Of a stretch of DNA of 6,419 nucleotides, positions 5,936 to 6,419 are shown piece by piece. The stretch lies in the NCBI GenBank assembly GCA_937881145.1, contig CALGFL010000198.1:1-6419 (forward strand), read 5' to 3'. The number at the start of each line of letters is the position of its first letter. Position 1 is the first letter of the stretch. Source of the stretch: an uncultured Bordetella sp. Its GTDB lineage: Bacteria > Pseudomonadota > Gammaproteobacteria > Burkholderiales > Burkholderiaceae_B. The position numbers and the translations under genes are program-made. The notes beneath the pieces are model-generated. The model was not told the origin of the DNA and did no database searches. It saw only the letters and a list, made by a program, of their open reading frames with translations.

Positions 5936-6419
5936 TGCCGCAGCAAGCCATTGTGCGTTCGGCGCTGTTCGTGCCGGCCTCGCGGGCCGAGCGCATACCC
6001 AAGGCCCTGGCCAGCGGCGCGGACGCCGTCATCGTCGATTTCGAAGACGCGGTCGAGCCGTCGGCCAAGCCCGCGGCACGGCAGGCATTGGTCGAGTTCC
6101 TCGACGCGAACCCCGATGCGCGCGTATGGGTGCGCGTCAACGACGCGACGACGATCTGGCACGAGGACGATCTTGCCGCGCTGCGCGGCAAGCCGGGCGT
6201 GACCGCCATCATGCTGCCCAAAGCCGAATCTGCGGCGCAGGTGGCGCACGCGGGGCAGGGCAGACCGGTGGTGCCCATCATCGAAACCGCGCGCGGCATG
6301 GTGCAGATAGCCGATGTCGCCACCGGACCGGGCGTGGACAGGCTGGCTTTCGGCAGCCTCGACTACGGCGTGGACCTGGCCTTCACGCCGCGCACCGAGG
6401 CCGTCGACGCGCTGCTGGA
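5935..6419 (+). CDS. CitE/HpcH-family CoA-ester lyase, N-terminal part (probable citramalyl-CoA lyase type)
   Basis: The first 161 codons are present; the gene runs off the right edge. Full family members are usually about 270-300 residues, so over half is visible. The beta/alpha-barrel start is recognisable: RSALFVPASRAERIPKAL (8-25), GADAVIVDFEDAVEPSAK (28-45), VRVN (66-69), IMLPKAES (92-99), PIIETARG (114-121) and FGSLDYGVDL (139-148). By family knowledge R67 binds the substrate carboxylate, and E117 and D143 bind Mg2+; all are intact. Members split (S)-citramalyl-CoA, malyl-CoA or citryl-CoA. Standing next to a hydratase and CoA transferase of the itaconate type, citramalyl-CoA cleavage to acetyl-CoA and pyruvate is the best guess. 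The start overlaps the previous stop by one base (TGATG). No citrate lyase alpha or gamma (CitF, CitD) genes are visible in the window, so nothing suggests a citrate lyase subunit. Confidence 0.87.
   Translation, partial: MPQQAIVRSALFVPASRAERIPKALASGADAVIVDFEDAVEPSAKPAARQALVEFLDANPDARVWVRVNDATTIWHEDDLAALRGKPGVTAIMLPKAESAAQVAHAGQGRPVVPIIETARGMVQIADVATGPGVDRLAFGSLDYGVDLAFTPRTEAVDALL

Noticed and set aside
5935..6419. Citrate lyase beta subunit (citE of a citrate lyase complex)
   Set aside because: There are no CitD, CitF, CitC or CitX genes; neighbours are CoA transferase and hot-dog hydratase, which suit a stand-alone CoA-ester lyase.

Overview
This window is dense, GC-rich bacterial DNA with strong third-position G/C bias, short intergenic gaps and several overlapping start/stop codons. 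Gene content and protein style fit a betaproteobacterium of the Alcaligenaceae (Bordetella/Achromobacter-like). That placement is inferred from general resemblance; there is no rRNA or other marker gene here. Every gene is catabolic acyl-CoA metabolism. No RNA gene, CRISPR array, insertion sequence or transcriptional regulator is visible.

Layout: two divergent units share an intergenic region at 490-707. Leftward, on the minus strand, lie a small zinc-ribbon/OB-fold (DUF35) protein and then the first 30 codons of a thiolase-superfamily protein that runs off the left edge. These two overlap by 4 bases. Rightward, on the plus strand, is a tight six-gene run: acyl-CoA dehydrogenase A (708-1904), acyl-CoA dehydrogenase B (1945-3045), a PaaG-like crotonase (3042-3869), an HTD2/MaoC-type hot-dog hydratase (3912-4745), a class III (CaiB-type) CoA transferase (4742-5935) and a CitE/HpcH-type CoA-ester lyase (5935 onward, cut by the right edge). 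Stops and starts overlap at three of the five junctions; the other two gaps are about 40 bases, each with a good Shine-Dalgarno sequence. This is almost certainly one operon.

How the genes may work together: the last three genes are the same three enzyme types as the known itaconate/mesaconate route (CoA transferase activates the acid, a hot-dog hydratase makes citramalyl-CoA, a CitE-type lyase splits it to acetyl-CoA and pyruvate). The two dehydrogenases look like halves of one heteromeric enzyme: only the first keeps a candidate catalytic glutamate. The crotonase lacks both hydratase glutamates and keeps the aspartate of the PaaG/dehalogenase-type active site, so it is more likely a double-bond isomerase than a hydratase. 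Together the operon could oxidise, isomerise, hydrate and cleave a branched or dicarboxylic acyl-CoA; the real substrate cannot be read from sequence. The DUF35 plus thiolase pair recalls thiolase-like retro-aldolase pairs of sterol side-chain degradation and could supply another C-C cleavage.

The shared intergenic region carries a perfect 12-bp inverted repeat with a 3-base loop and a second, degenerate copy of one arm about 48 bases away. It is the best candidate for a regulatory element here.
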